The position numbers and the translations under genes were made by a program. From Nitrospira moscoviensis (GTDB lineage: Bacteria > Nitrospirota > Nitrospiria > Nitrospirales > Nitrospiraceae): a stretch of 64,000 bases of DNA. The notes beneath the pieces were generated by a model. It saw only the letters and a list, made by a program, of their open reading frames with translations, was not told the origin of the DNA and ran no database searches. The stretch lies in NCBI RefSeq assembly GCF_001273775.1, contig NZ_CP011801.1, positions 248,001 to 312,000 of the forward strand, in the 5' to 3' direction. Of the stretch, positions 54,839 to 63,800 are shown one piece after another (position 1 is the first letter of the stretch; each line of letters starts with the position of its first letter).

Positions 54839-55228
54839 CTACTGGTTTCGTTCGAAAGGGCCGACGGCGCTGAAGGAACCGGTCATCGTGGTAGGCGTAG
54901 GGGGTATGTGAAAGGTCTCCATGGGATAGGCGCCGCTCGGAAGCTCTTCGGGGCCAACGGCCGCTTCGCAGGCATAACCCGGCTCGAACGGCCATAGGAG
55001 CGAACGACCGACGGTGGATCCTCTGACGTGGATATGACGGAAGGTCACCCCCAGCCGGGCGGCGTCCGCTTTCACCTCGTCCAAGCACCCCTCGGGACTG
55101 AATGCGCGGCGGGAAATGATGAGAGGGGCGCCGCTCTGGCTGTGATACACGATGAATTCCTCAGCGCACCCGCCCAACAGGCAGCCGATGAGACCGAACG
55201 CTGTAAAGAGAGAAGCTTTGGCTCGCAT
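54839..55228 (-). CDS. Small lipoprotein of unknown function
   Basis: A 129-residue protein with a lipoprotein-type signal (LIGCLLGGC; Cys16 or Cys21 could be lipidated). The mature part contains two further cysteines (GCLDEV, YACEAAV) that could form a disulphide. Family not recognised. It is followed on the minus strand by a 270-base gap before the 125-residue protein gene. Confidence 0.65.
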   Translation of the reverse strand: MRAKASLFTAFGLIGCLLGGCAEEFIVYHSQSGAPLIISRRAFSPEGCLDEVKADAARLGVTFRHIHVRGSTVGRSLLWPFEPGYACEAAVGPEELPSGAYPMETFHIPPTPTTMTGSFSAVGPFERNQ

Positions 55229-55520
55229 CCCAGTTCCCTATTACGCCGACCCTCTCCTCATAGCATAAGAGCCCCTTATCTGTCCTCCCTCAATGCGAAT
55301 ACGACAAAGTGCGGTTCGCTGACAAAAAACGCCTGTGGCCGAGCAGCGCATTCCCTACGGAAGTTGGGATGGAGGACGGGACCTAACTGATTGCTTTACC
55401 AATGGAAAAGACATTCTTCTCGCAGCAACGGAATGGCATGGAAGGTGCGCATATCCCTGCCGTGCGGGCGAGCAGACAATGGAACACCTGTCAGCCACCT
55501 AGCTGATGGAGGAGGAGGAG

Positions 55521-56213
55521 ATGAAGATCAAGACGCTGACAATCGCTGGACTGGCGACCCCCAGCAGAGATGGGATGACGTCCACTTATGGGTTGATTCG
55601 GAAGGGGCGCCTGGCGGGCTGGGCTGCCCTCATGATCCTTGTAACTTCGACCCCGTCAGTCCTGGCGGATGCCGACATTTATCGCTACGTCAGCCCGAAC
55701 GGGACTGTCTATATAACCAATGTGCCGTCTGACGCGGCATTCACGCCGATGACGGGCAAAGGACGCTACCACGCGTCGATCTCCGATCGTGAGCTGGAAG
55801 AAGCGGTGGCGCGCTATGCTCGGGAATACCGGCTGTCGCCCGCCCTCCTCATGGCGGTGATGAAAGCGGAGTCCGACTTCAATCCCACCGTCATCTCCAA
55901 AGCAGGCGCCGTCGGCCTCATGCAGTTGATCCCGGAAACCGCCATTCGTCACGGCGTGCGCAATCTCTATGACACGGGGGAAAATATCGCCGGCGGCGCC
56001 AAACATCTTCGCTATCTGCTGGACCGCTTCAATGGAAACATTCGCCTAGCTCTGGCCGCGTACAATGCGGGCGAACGCAAAGTGGACCGGTACCGACAGA
56101 TCCCGCCGTTCAAGGAAACGAAGACGTACGTGAAGAAGGTGATGGGCTTTTATCGGGATTACCGTTCGAGCACGACGGTGATGGCACTGAACGACACTCT
56201 GACCTTGAGATGA
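55521..56213 (+). CDS. Lytic transglycosylase (SLT domain) with DUF4124-like N terminus
   Basis: A 230-residue exported enzyme that cleaves peptidoglycan glycan strands to 1,6-anhydro products. A signal helix covers about 33-49. A DUF4124-like strand pair (IYRYVSPNGTVYITNVP) precedes the SLT domain: catalytic E117 in MKAESDFNP, GLMQLIPET (132-140) and AYNAGERKV. ATG 55521 is used since a GGAGGAGGAG tract precedes it; the in-frame ATG at 55506 lies in that tract. Its products would feed AnmK encoded nearby. Confidence 0.92.
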   Translation: MKIKTLTIAGLATPSRDGMTSTYGLIRKGRLAGWAALMILVTSTPSVLADADIYRYVSPNGTVYITNVPSDAAFTPMTGKGRYHASISDRELEEAVARYAREYRLSPALLMAVMKAESDFNPTVISKAGAVGLMQLIPETAIRHGVRNLYDTGENIAGGAKHLRYLLDRFNGNIRLALAAYNAGERKVDRYRQIPPFKETKTYVKKVMGFYRDYRSSTTVMALNDTLTLR

Positions 56214-56245
56214 GGGTGAACGGACGGCTCTGGACGTATTCCGAG

Positions 56246-56443
56246 CTAGACCGGCTTCTCGGCGATGTATTCAATGTACTTCCAAAACTCCTTGGCTTCT
56301 TCTTCGTTGAGCACTACGGGCGTATTGTTCGCCATCCCCGTCATATAAATCTTCACCGATACTGCATCGTGCCACACCTGCACCTCGCAATGCGTGACGC
56401 GATCGAGGTTCAGCGCGCGGTTGCCGATCCGGACGAAATGCAC
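56246..56443 (-). CDS. Small protein of unknown function
   Basis: A 65-residue protein beginning MHFVRIGNRALNLDRVTHCE and ending EEEAKEFWKYIEYIAEKPV. Predicted as a short beta-hairpin part followed by an amphipathic helix; no signal peptide. GGGAG stands upstream of its ATG. It is convergent with the lytic transglycosylase gene and followed by tRNA-fMet upstream on the same strand. Confidence 0.6.
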   Translation of the reverse strand: MHFVRIGNRALNLDRVTHCEVQVWHDAVSVKIYMTGMANNTPVVLNEEEAKEFWKYIEYIAEKPV

Positions 56444-56524
56444 GGAACACTCCCTTCGTCGCGCTGGCGATAGTACAACAAGTCGCTGAATGGGTTCAAA
56501 GAGGAGAGAGGAAAGAGAGGCGAT

Positions 56525-56601
<77 letters not shown>

Positions 56602-56607
56602 GTCGGA

Positions 56608-56636
56608 TGCTAACAAAGCGCTGAACGGCAAGTCAA
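56608..56636 (-). promoter_or_regulatory. Promoter of tRNA-fMet
   Basis: On the minus strand TTGACT (56636-56631) and TTAGCA (56613-56608) are separated by 17 bases, ending seven bases before the tRNA 5' end. Confidence 0.6.
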
Positions 56637-56689
56637 GCTGATGGGCCACGCGATTGCATTCCCAGGACCGCGGTGCTAAAGCCTTAAGC

Positions 56690-57631
56690 ATGCGTATCGT
56701 TTTTATGGGCACACCGGATTTCGCGGTGCCGTCGTTGGAGGCGTTGCTGCGCTCGGATAATCAAGTCGTCGGCGTGGTGACGCAGCCGGATCGTCCGAAG
56801 GGACGGGGCCAGCACCTCATGCCCCCGCCGGTAAAGCTCGTCGCCGAGCGCGCCGGCATTCCTGTCCTGCAGCCGCTGAAGATCCGGACACCGGAATTTC
56901 TTGCAGCTCTCTCGGCCTGGAAGCCGGAGCTGATCGCTGTGACGGCCTTCGGGCGGATTCTGCACGCGCCGATCCTGCGGCTTCCACCGAGGGGCTGCGT
57001 GAACGTGCATGGCTCCCTGCTGCCGAAATATCGGGGCGCCGCGCCGGTACAATGGGCCGTCATCAACGGCGAAACAGAAACGGGCATCACCACCATGTTG
57101 ATGGACGAAGGGATGGATACCGGGCCGATGCTGCTGCAGGAGAAGCTCGCGATCCTACCCGAGGATACGGCCGGCACGTTAGCCCCTCGCCTGGCGAAGC
57201 TCGGCGGACGGCTCCTTGTCGAGACGATCGCACGGCTCAAGGCCGGTACCCTCACGCCGCAAAAGCAGGATGAGACGGAGGCCACCATGGCACCGCTTCT
57301 CAAGAAGGAAGACGGCCTGATGGATTGGACGATGGGGGCTCAAGCGCTGGCGAATCGCGTCCGCGGCTTGTCGCCGTGGCCCGGCGCCTATACGTTTCTC
57401 AGTGCGGAGCGGTGGAATATCTGGAAGGTGGTTCCTAACGCCGCTTCGTCCACGGACAAGCCGGGAACCATCGTCGCGATGACGAAACAGTCTATCATTG
57501 TTGCGACGGGCCATGGTCTTCTGGAAATTCTCGAAATCCAGACAGCCAACTCCAAGCGCATGCCGGTCGCGCAATTTCTTGCCGGCCATCGTGTGGCGGC
57601 CGGCCTTCAGCTGGGCACGGCTGCTCCATAA
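56690..57631 (+). CDS. fmt: Methionyl-tRNA formyltransferase
   Basis: The 313-residue enzyme formylates Met-tRNA-fMet using 10-formyl-THF. It begins MRIVFMGTPDFAVPSLEALL and carries the catalytic-region NVHGSLLPKYRGAAPVQWAV with Asn and His, and IQTANSKRMPVAQFL near the C terminus. The initiator tRNA gene lies 89 bases away on the opposite strand. It starts fmt-rsmB-rpe-pheS-pheT. Confidence 0.96.
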   Translation: MRIVFMGTPDFAVPSLEALLRSDNQVVGVVTQPDRPKGRGQHLMPPPVKLVAERAGIPVLQPLKIRTPEFLAALSAWKPELIAVTAFGRILHAPILRLPPRGCVNVHGSLLPKYRGAAPVQWAVINGETETGITTMLMDEGMDTGPMLLQEKLAILPEDTAGTLAPRLAKLGGRLLVETIARLKAGTLTPQKQDETEATMAPLLKKEDGLMDWTMGAQALANRVRGLSPWPGAYTFLSAERWNIWKVVPNAASSTDKPGTIVAMTKQSIIVATGHGLLEILEIQTANSKRMPVAQFLAGHRVAAGLQLGTAAP

Positions 57632-57670
57632 GACTGTTTAACATCCCGCTCTCATCGCAATCGGCTCACA

Positions 57671-59071
57671 ATGCCTGCTGAACCAATTCAGCTTGCCGAC
57701 ACACCGGCCTCCTCCTCCCGGGCCATGGCGCTTGCTGTCCTCCTCGCCTGTCAACGCAACGATCGTGGGCTCGATGAGCTGATCGAGCAAAAAACTGCGG
57801 CCTTGCCGGATCCTCGGGATCGCGCGTTGGTGATGGAGCTGGCCTATGGCGTGCTGCGGCGACAGGAAACGATCGACTGGCGGTTGGGCGCTCTTCTCGG
57901 CAAGCCACTGTTCCGGCTTCCGATGATCGTTCAAATGTTGTTACGGTTGGGGACTTACCAGCTTCTCTACTTGGATCGGATCCCCGCTCGCGCGGCGGTG
58001 GATGAGACCGTCACGCTGGCGAAATCCTCTGGCAAGCACCTGGGGCGTGATTGGAGCGGATTGATCAATGGAGTCTTGCGCAATCTGATCCGTCTGCCGG
58101 AACCACCGCTGCCGGATGCGGCCGCTCATCCTGCAGAAGCCTTGTCTGTCCGTTACGCCGTTCCCTTATGGCTTTGCCGCCGATGGATCGAGCGCCTGGG
58201 GGCCGAGCAGGCGGAGGCTGCCTGCCGGGCGAGCAGCACGATCCCCGGCGTGACGCTGCGCGTCAATCGCCGTCGTGTCGACAGGGAGGCGTTGCTGGAG
58301 CGTTGGCGGCAAGAGGGGATCCCGGCCCATCCGACCTCCGTCAGTCCATCCGGTGCGACACTCGACAAAGGCCAACCGGTGACCTCCTTGCCGGGATTTC
58401 TGACCGGTGACTTCTATGTCGAAGACGAAGCGGCTCAGCTCATCCCGCCGCTCCTCGATGCGCGACCGGGGCAAGTGGTCTTCGATGCCTGTGCGGCGCC
58501 GGGCGGGAAGACTACTCATCTCGTCGAATTGATGGACAACCGAGGCCACATTGTCGCGATGGACCGGCAGCAGGAGCGGCTCAAGCTGCTCCAGGAAAAT
58601 TGCCGGCGGCTCGGTGCCTCGGTCGTTCAACCGGTGCTGGGTGATGCGCGAACGCCGATCGCAGCCTTGAAACAGGCGGCATCCCCGGGAGCATTCGATC
58701 GGATCCTGCTCGATGCTCCTTGCAGCGGTGTAGGCGTGTTGCGCCGCCATCCCGACGCGAAATGGAAGAAGCACACCGGCATGTTTGAGCGGCATCGCCA
58801 GTTGCAGAGAGACCTCCTCACCGGGGTCTCCGCTGTCTTGCGGCCCGGCGGGGTGCTGGTCTATAGTACGTGTTCGACGGAGTGGGAAGAAACCGAAGCG
58901 GTGGTGGGCTGGTTCTGCGAGGCCCATCCCGAATGGACGCGCGAATCCGTGGCCCCGTGGCTTCCCCCCGCCGCTCTCCCCTTTGTCACCGTTCGCGGCG
59001 CGCTCTCGACCATGGGCAATGATTGCGGAATGGACGGCTTTTATGCCGCCCGTCTGCGAAAGAAAACGTGA
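57671..59071 (+). CDS. rsmB: 16S rRNA (cytosine-967-C5)-methyltransferase RsmB
   Basis: The 466-residue enzyme has an N-terminal NusB-like RNA-binding domain (about 15-150) and a C-terminal SAM methyltransferase with motif I FDACAAPGGKTTHLVELM, catalytic Cys motifs LDAPCSGVGVLRRHPDAKW and VYSTCSTEWEE. It follows fmt as in many bacteria. Its stop overlaps the rpe start (TGATG). Confidence 0.96.
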   Translation: MPAEPIQLADTPASSSRAMALAVLLACQRNDRGLDELIEQKTAALPDPRDRALVMELAYGVLRRQETIDWRLGALLGKPLFRLPMIVQMLLRLGTYQLLYLDRIPARAAVDETVTLAKSSGKHLGRDWSGLINGVLRNLIRLPEPPLPDAAAHPAEALSVRYAVPLWLCRRWIERLGAEQAEAACRASSTIPGVTLRVNRRRVDREALLERWRQEGIPAHPTSVSPSGATLDKGQPVTSLPGFLTGDFYVEDEAAQLIPPLLDARPGQVVFDACAAPGGKTTHLVELMDNRGHIVAMDRQQERLKLLQENCRRLGASVVQPVLGDARTPIAALKQAASPGAFDRILLDAPCSGVGVLRRHPDAKWKKHTGMFERHRQLQRDLLTGVSAVLRPGGVLVYSTCSTEWEETEAVVGWFCEAHPEWTRESVAPWLPPAALPFVTVRGALSTMGNDCGMDGFYAARLRKKT

Positions 59072-59772
59072 TGGGTCATCCGATTTACATCGCTCCGTCG
59101 ATTCTCTCGGCGGATTTTGCCCGCTTGGCCGATGAGGTCGCAGCGGTCGAGCGGGCCGGCGCGGACCTGTTGCACGTCGATGTGATGGACGGCCATTTCG
59201 TGCCCAATCTGACCGTCGGCCCGCCCATCGTCGAAAGTCTGAAGAAGGTGACCAGGCTGCCGCTCGACGTCCATTTGATGATCACCAACGCCGATGCCTT
59301 CATCCCGGAATTTGCCGAGGCCGGCGCGGATTATTTGACCGTCCATGTCGAAGCTTGCCCGCACCTGCATCGTACGATTCAGTCCATCAAGGAACGCGGG
59401 GTCAAAGCCGGGGTGACGCTCAACCCTGCCACCCCCATCGGATCGCTGCAAGAGATCCTGGGTGATGTCGACTTGGTCTTGATCATGTCGGTCAACCCGG
59501 GATTCGGCGGCCAAAAGTTCATTCCCTCGGTGCTCAAGAAGATCGCGGCCGCCCGGACCATGCTGGACCAGATCAAGAGCCATGCGCTGCTCGAAGTCGA
59601 CGGCGGAGTCAAAGCCGACAATGCGCGCGAGATCGTGGCAGCCGGCGCTACCGCTCTCGTCGCGGGGTCGGCCATTTTCTGCCAGCAGGACTACACCGCC
59701 ACCATCGCGGCCCTGCGCGCGGCGGGAGAAACGGTCGCGTCTCCGACGCCGCGAGCCGCCGCCCATCGATAG
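59071..59772 (+). CDS. rpe: Ribulose-phosphate 3-epimerase
   Basis: The 233-residue TIM-barrel enzyme interconverts ribulose 5-phosphate and xylulose 5-phosphate. Motifs are APSILSADFARL, LHVDVMDGHFVPNLTVGP, VNPGFGGQKFIPSV and LLEVDGGVK. ATG 59071 is coupled to the rsmB stop. With rpiA, pgl and pgi at 19-23 kb, the window covers much of the pentose phosphate route. Confidence 0.97.
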   Translation: MGHPIYIAPSILSADFARLADEVAAVERAGADLLHVDVMDGHFVPNLTVGPPIVESLKKVTRLPLDVHLMITNADAFIPEFAEAGADYLTVHVEACPHLHRTIQSIKERGVKAGVTLNPATPIGSLQEILGDVDLVLIMSVNPGFGGQKFIPSVLKKIAAARTMLDQIKSHALLEVDGGVKADNAREIVAAGATALVAGSAIFCQQDYTATIAALRAAGETVASPTPRAAAHR

Positions 59773-59781
59773 GCAATCAGG

Positions 59782-61347
59782 GTGGACATTTCCGCACTCA
59801 TCGACAGTCTGCATCCGTTGGAAGTCAAAGTCCTGACGGCTTTCGGGACCCGTCCGCCAGGGACCGTGCTCGACAGCGAGCAGCTGGCGGCTGCGGCGGA
59901 GTTGGAACCGTCTCAGCTCAGCATGGCGATCGAGTGGCTGCTGGCCAAGTCCCTCATCGCGGTTCACGCGGAGACCGTGACTCCCATCGTGTCGCTGACC
60001 AAGGTCGGGGAGCAGTATGTCGCCGCCGGCGCCCCGATTGAGCGGGTATTGGCCGCCGCGCGGGAAGCGTCCGGCACGGGCAAGCGGCTCACCATTCCCG
60101 ATCTCCAGGCGCACGATGGGCTGGATCCCTCCGACGTCAGCAAAGCCATCGGACGACTGAAGAAAGAAGGGGCCGTGCTCATTGTTCAGGGAGGGTGTAT
60201 CGAGTCGACCGGGCGCCCCAGCCAGACCGTTGAAGCGCTCCGCACCCTGCTGCGGCAAGTCCGCGAGTCGTCGCGTGAGCTGCAGAGCTTTCCCGAGGCC
60301 CATCGGCAGGTAATCGAAGACAATGCCGTCAAACGCGGCAACGCCCAAGAGCCGTTCCGGGTGGACGAACGGGTGGCGCGCTCCTTCACACTGTCGTCTG
60401 CGGGAGCCGGGGCGGCAGAACAGTTGCTGAAACAAGGCGTGGCGGAAGAGGTCTCCCAATTGAGCCCGGAGCTGTTGAAAGACGGCAGCTGGCGACAGAA
60501 GCGCTTCCGGAAGTACACCATCAGCCTGCGCGCCCCCCGTGTCGGGATCGGAAGGAAGCACCCCTATCGCGAATTCCTCGATACGGTGAAGACGAAGCTG
60601 ATGAGCATGGGTTTTCAGGAAATGCGCGGGTCGCTGGTCGAGACGGAATTCTGGAACATGGACGCCCTTTTCATGCCGCAGTTCCATCCCGCCCGCGACA
60701 TTCACGACGTGTACTTCGTCAAGCAGCCAACTCACGCGACGAAAATCACCGAACCGTTTTTGACGCGCGTGGCCCAGGCGCACCAGGACGGAGGGAAGAC
60801 CGGGTCCACCGGGTGGAACTATGCGTTCAATACTGAACGGGCGAAGCGGTTGGTGCTGCGCAGCCAGGGAACGGCCGTCTCGGCGCGGACATTGGCGTCG
60901 GCTCCGGCCGTCCCGGGGAAATATTTTTCCATCGCGCGTTGCTTCCGCTACGATCAGGTCGATGCCACCCACGCCACCGACTTTTTCCAGGTGGAAGGCA
61001 TCGTGCTGGGCGAGGACATCAATTTTCGCACGCTGTTGGGACTGCTGAATCTCTTCGCGCGCGAAGTCGCTCAGGCCAAGGACGTGAAGTTCCTGCCGGC
61101 CTATTTTCCGTTCACCGAGCCGTCGGTCGAAATGCACGTGCGCCATCCCCGCCTGGGCTGGATGGAGCTGGGCGGCGCCGGCTTGTTCCGCCCGGAGGTC
61201 ACGTTGCCGCTGGGCGTCGGCGTACCCGTGATTGCCTGGGGGCTCGGCCTGGACCGGATGGCGATGGTCGCGCTCGGCATTCACGACATTCGCCAGTTGT
61301 TTACGGACGACTTGGACCTCGTTCGGACGATGCGAGGCATCTTCTAG
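59782..61347 (+). CDS. pheS: Phenylalanyl-tRNA synthetase alpha chain, archaeal/eukaryotic type
   Basis: The 521-residue class II synthetase subunit attaches Phe to tRNA-Phe with PheT. Unlike bacterial PheS (about 330 residues), it has a long N-terminal part with winged-helix-like domains (about 1-200). The catalytic core carries the archaeal/eukaryotic version of motif 2, FRYDQVDATHATDFFQVEG, plus LPAYFPFTEPSVEMHV and motif 3 VIAWGLGLDRMAM. GTG is the start codon. It lies nine bases after rpe and eight bases before pheT. Confidence 0.95.
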   Translation: MDISALIDSLHPLEVKVLTAFGTRPPGTVLDSEQLAAAAELEPSQLSMAIEWLLAKSLIAVHAETVTPIVSLTKVGEQYVAAGAPIERVLAAAREASGTGKRLTIPDLQAHDGLDPSDVSKAIGRLKKEGAVLIVQGGCIESTGRPSQTVEALRTLLRQVRESSRELQSFPEAHRQVIEDNAVKRGNAQEPFRVDERVARSFTLSSAGAGAAEQLLKQGVAEEVSQLSPELLKDGSWRQKRFRKYTISLRAPRVGIGRKHPYREFLDTVKTKLMSMGFQEMRGSLVETEFWNMDALFMPQFHPARDIHDVYFVKQPTHATKITEPFLTRVAQAHQDGGKTGSTGWNYAFNTERAKRLVLRSQGTAVSARTLASAPAVPGKYFSIARCFRYDQVDATHATDFFQVEGIVLGEDINFRTLLGLLNLFAREVAQAKDVKFLPAYFPFTEPSVEMHVRHPRLGWMELGGAGLFRPEVTLPLGVGVPVIAWGLGLDRMAMVALGIHDIRQLFTDDLDLVRTMRGIF

Positions 61348-61355
61348 ACACCGCC

Positions 61356-63071
61356 ATGCCGACGATTTCCATCTTCAAAGACGATTTCGAAGCGCTGCTC
61401 GGCGGCAAGGCGAAGGGAGTGGTCTCGATCGAGCAACTGGAGGAGTGGCTCACGCTCGTAAAGGGCGAGCTGAAGGGGCACAATCCCGAAACGGGGGAAT
61501 TGCGCGTCGAGTTGCAGGACAGCAACCGTCCCGACCTCTGGTGCTGTGAAGGGATCGCGCGGCAGATCCGCATCAAGCAGCAGGGGAAACTGAAGCCGTA
61601 TGCCTTCTTTGGGAACAAACGGAAGTCGCATCAGCGCCTGATCGTCGGGCAGGGCCTCGAAGAAGTCCGTCCCTACGTCGCCGCCTGCATGGCCAAGGGT
61701 TACCGAGTGACCGACCAGGGATTAGCTCAGCTGATTCAAACACAGGAAAAGTTGGCGGATATTTTCGGTCACAAACGCAAGACGGTCTCCATCGGGATCT
61801 ATCAACTGCCGAAAATCGTGTTTCCCGTCGTCTATGAGTTGGTGAAGCCGGACGAGGCGCGGTTCACGCCGTTGGGCATGGAAACCGTGATGACCTTGTC
61901 GGAAATTCTCATGGTCCATCCGAAGGGCTTGGAGCATGGGCATATCTTGGCCGGGCAAAAGCTGGTGCCCTTCTTGCGTGACGCGCAGCATCAGCCGCTC
62001 TCGTTCCCTCCCATCATCAATAGCCGCGAGATCGGGGAAGTGCGGGTGGGCGACGAAGAACTGTTCGTCGAGGTGACCGGGACCGACCTCTCGATGGTGA
62101 TGCTCACATTGAACATCTTCGCGGCGAATCTAGCCGACCGCGGCGCCGACGTCGAGCCGATCGAAGTGCAGTATCCACGAACCACGCCGCTCGGCAAACG
62201 GGTCGTGGCGCCGCGAGACCTCGGCCGGCCGCGGACCATCGACATCACCACCATCGAACGGGCGCTTGGTCAGGAACTCGGCGCGAAAACGGTCAAGCAG
62301 GCTCTGGAAGTCTACGGATACGACGTCTCGATCGGAAGAGGGACGGTCAAGGCGAAGCTGCCGCCCTATCGCCAGGACCTCATGCATGCGATGGACGTGG
62401 TCGAAGACGTGGCGATCAGCCGCGGCTATGGCTCCTTCCTGCCGGTCATGCCGGCGCAGTTCACGGTGGGAGGGCTCTCGCGAATCGAACAGACGTCCGA
62501 CCGGGCGCGCGAGCTGATGGTCGGGATGGGCTTTCAGGAAATCATCTCCAATATTCTCGGCTCGCCGGAGAACTATTGCAGCGCCATGCGCCTGGACGGT
62601 ACGGAATGGGGCCGAATGGTCGAGGTCGATAACGCCATGGCCGCGACCTTTTCCTGCCTGCGGCAATGGATGCTGCCCTCGCTGCTGCGCGTCGAAGCCG
62701 CGTCGAGCCGGGCCTTCTATCCGCATCGGCTCTTCGAAGCCGGCGAGGTGGCGATCCCTGACGGTTTTCATGAGTTGGGGTCCCGCAGCGAAACCGTACT
62801 GGGAGCCGTCATCGCCCACGCGTCCGCCCATTTCTCCGAAATCCACTCCTGCCTCGACGTGCTGTGCTATCACCTGGGCAAAGAATACGGCCTGGAACCG
62901 GTCCAGCATCCGTCCTTCCTTGAAGGCCGCGCGGGGCGGATCGTCGTTGGAGGCCAGTCGCTCGGCGTGATTGGCGAGGTTCATCCGGAAGTGCTGGAAC
63001 GGTGGCAGATCGCCGTGCCGGTGGTGTCGTTCGACCTCAACCTCACGCAGCTCATTGAGGCCGGCGGATAA
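61356..63071 (+). CDS. pheT: Phenylalanyl-tRNA synthetase beta chain, archaeal/eukaryotic type
   Basis: The 571-residue beta subunit belongs to the archaeal/eukaryotic class. It lacks the N-terminal EMAP/OB tRNA-binding domain and the C-terminal anticodon-binding domain of 800-residue bacterial PheT. Visible features are LQDSNRPDLWCCEGIARQI, the B3/B4 region with INSREIGEV, B5-like LPPYRQDLMHAMDVVEDVAI and a catalytic-fold-like half (GFQEIISNILGSPENYC, HPEVLERW). It is convergent with rplT across a strong hairpin. Confidence 0.95.
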   Translation: MPTISIFKDDFEALLGGKAKGVVSIEQLEEWLTLVKGELKGHNPETGELRVELQDSNRPDLWCCEGIARQIRIKQQGKLKPYAFFGNKRKSHQRLIVGQGLEEVRPYVAACMAKGYRVTDQGLAQLIQTQEKLADIFGHKRKTVSIGIYQLPKIVFPVVYELVKPDEARFTPLGMETVMTLSEILMVHPKGLEHGHILAGQKLVPFLRDAQHQPLSFPPIINSREIGEVRVGDEELFVEVTGTDLSMVMLTLNIFAANLADRGADVEPIEVQYPRTTPLGKRVVAPRDLGRPRTIDITTIERALGQELGAKTVKQALEVYGYDVSIGRGTVKAKLPPYRQDLMHAMDVVEDVAISRGYGSFLPVMPAQFTVGGLSRIEQTSDRARELMVGMGFQEIISNILGSPENYCSAMRLDGTEWGRMVEVDNAMAATFSCLRQWMLPSLLRVEAASSRAFYPHRLFEAGEVAIPDGFHELGSRSETVLGAVIAHASAHFSEIHSCLDVLCYHLGKEYGLEPVQHPSFLEGRAGRIVVGGQSLGVIGEVHPEVLERWQIAVPVVSFDLNLTQLIEAGG

Positions 63072-63095
63072 CCTCTCGCCGCGAAGAAGCATTCG

Positions 63096-63124
63096 ACAAG
63101 GGGCGGCAGATCGCCGCCCCTTGT
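63096..63124. terminator. Bidirectional terminator between pheT and rplT
   Basis: ACAAGGGGCGGC (63096-63107) and GCCGCCCCTTGT (63113-63124) form a perfect 12-bp stem with a five-base loop. It separates two convergent operons. The T-run is minimal, so the stem may rely on stability or Rho. Confidence 0.7.
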
Positions 63125-63161
63125 GTTGCCCATGTGCGCCAAATCGGAAGAGCGGACGGAG

Positions 63162-63530
63162 TTACGCGGTGGCGGGAGCCAGGTGCTGTTTGGCCAGACC
63201 GCACAGCTTTTCAAAGCCGGCGGCATCCTTGATCGCCATGTCGGACAGGACCTTGCGATCCAACAATACATTGGCTTTCTTCAGCGCGTTGATGAACCGG
63301 CCGTAGGTCAAGCCCTGCGCCCTGACCGCCGCGCTGATCCGCGCGATCCACAATTGTCGGAAGTCCCGCTTTCGGTTCTTGCGTCCGGTATAGGCATAGG
63401 TCAAGCCCTTATCGACACTCTCCGTAGCCGACCGGAAGAGCCGACTCTTGCCGCCGTACTGTCCTGACGCCAGCTTAATCCGCTTCTTACGACGTTGTCT
63501 GGTTTTTGATCCACCCTTTGCGCGAGGCAT
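63162..63530 (-). CDS. rplT: 50S ribosomal protein L20
   Basis: A 122-residue basic protein that binds 23S rRNA early in assembly. The N terminus PRAKGGSKTRQRRKKRIKLA and LWIARISAAVRAQGLTYGRFI are family signatures. It is the last gene of infC-rpmI-rplT; L20 commonly represses this operon, but no leader structure can be judged within the window. Confidence 0.97.
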   Translation of the reverse strand: MPRAKGGSKTRQRRKKRIKLASGQYGGKSRLFRSATESVDKGLTYAYTGRKNRKRDFRQLWIARISAAVRAQGLTYGRFINALKKANVLLDRKVLSDMAIKDAAGFEKLCGLAKQHLAPATA

Positions 63531-63572
63531 AATCCATACTCCTTTTCGTGACGACCGTCTCGATTTCCGGTG

Positions 63573-63767
63573 TTAGCAATAGGGGAGCAACCGATTGAGG
63601 GCCATGGTGGCGGTCGTATCCACTACGTCGGTCCCGCTCAAGCGCCGCTTCCGGTCCCGTCCCTTGTGGGTCAGGAGATGCCGTCTGCCGGCCTTCCGCC
63701 GGACGATCTTCCCCGTTCCCGTTTTTGCGAAGCGCTTGCTGGCGCCCTTGTGCGTTTTGGCTTTCAT
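63573..63767 (-). CDS. rpmI: 50S ribosomal protein L35
   Basis: A 64-residue basic protein starting [20 protein letters not shown] and containing [21 protein letters not shown], the L35 pattern. It lies between infC and rplT as usual. Confidence 0.97.
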   Translation of the reverse strand: MKAKTHKGASKRFAKTGTGKIVRRKAGRRHLLTHKGRDRKRRLSGTDVVDTTATMALNRLLPYC

Positions 63768-63800
63768 AGGTCTTCCTTTGGTTAATCCGTTCGCTGTTCT

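Noticed and set aside
59041..61284. 747-codon open frame on the minus strand opposite rpe and pheS
   Set aside because: It is antisense to two clear genes, has the Arg/Gly/Asp/His bias typical of high-GC shadow frames, and no ribosome site or family motif.
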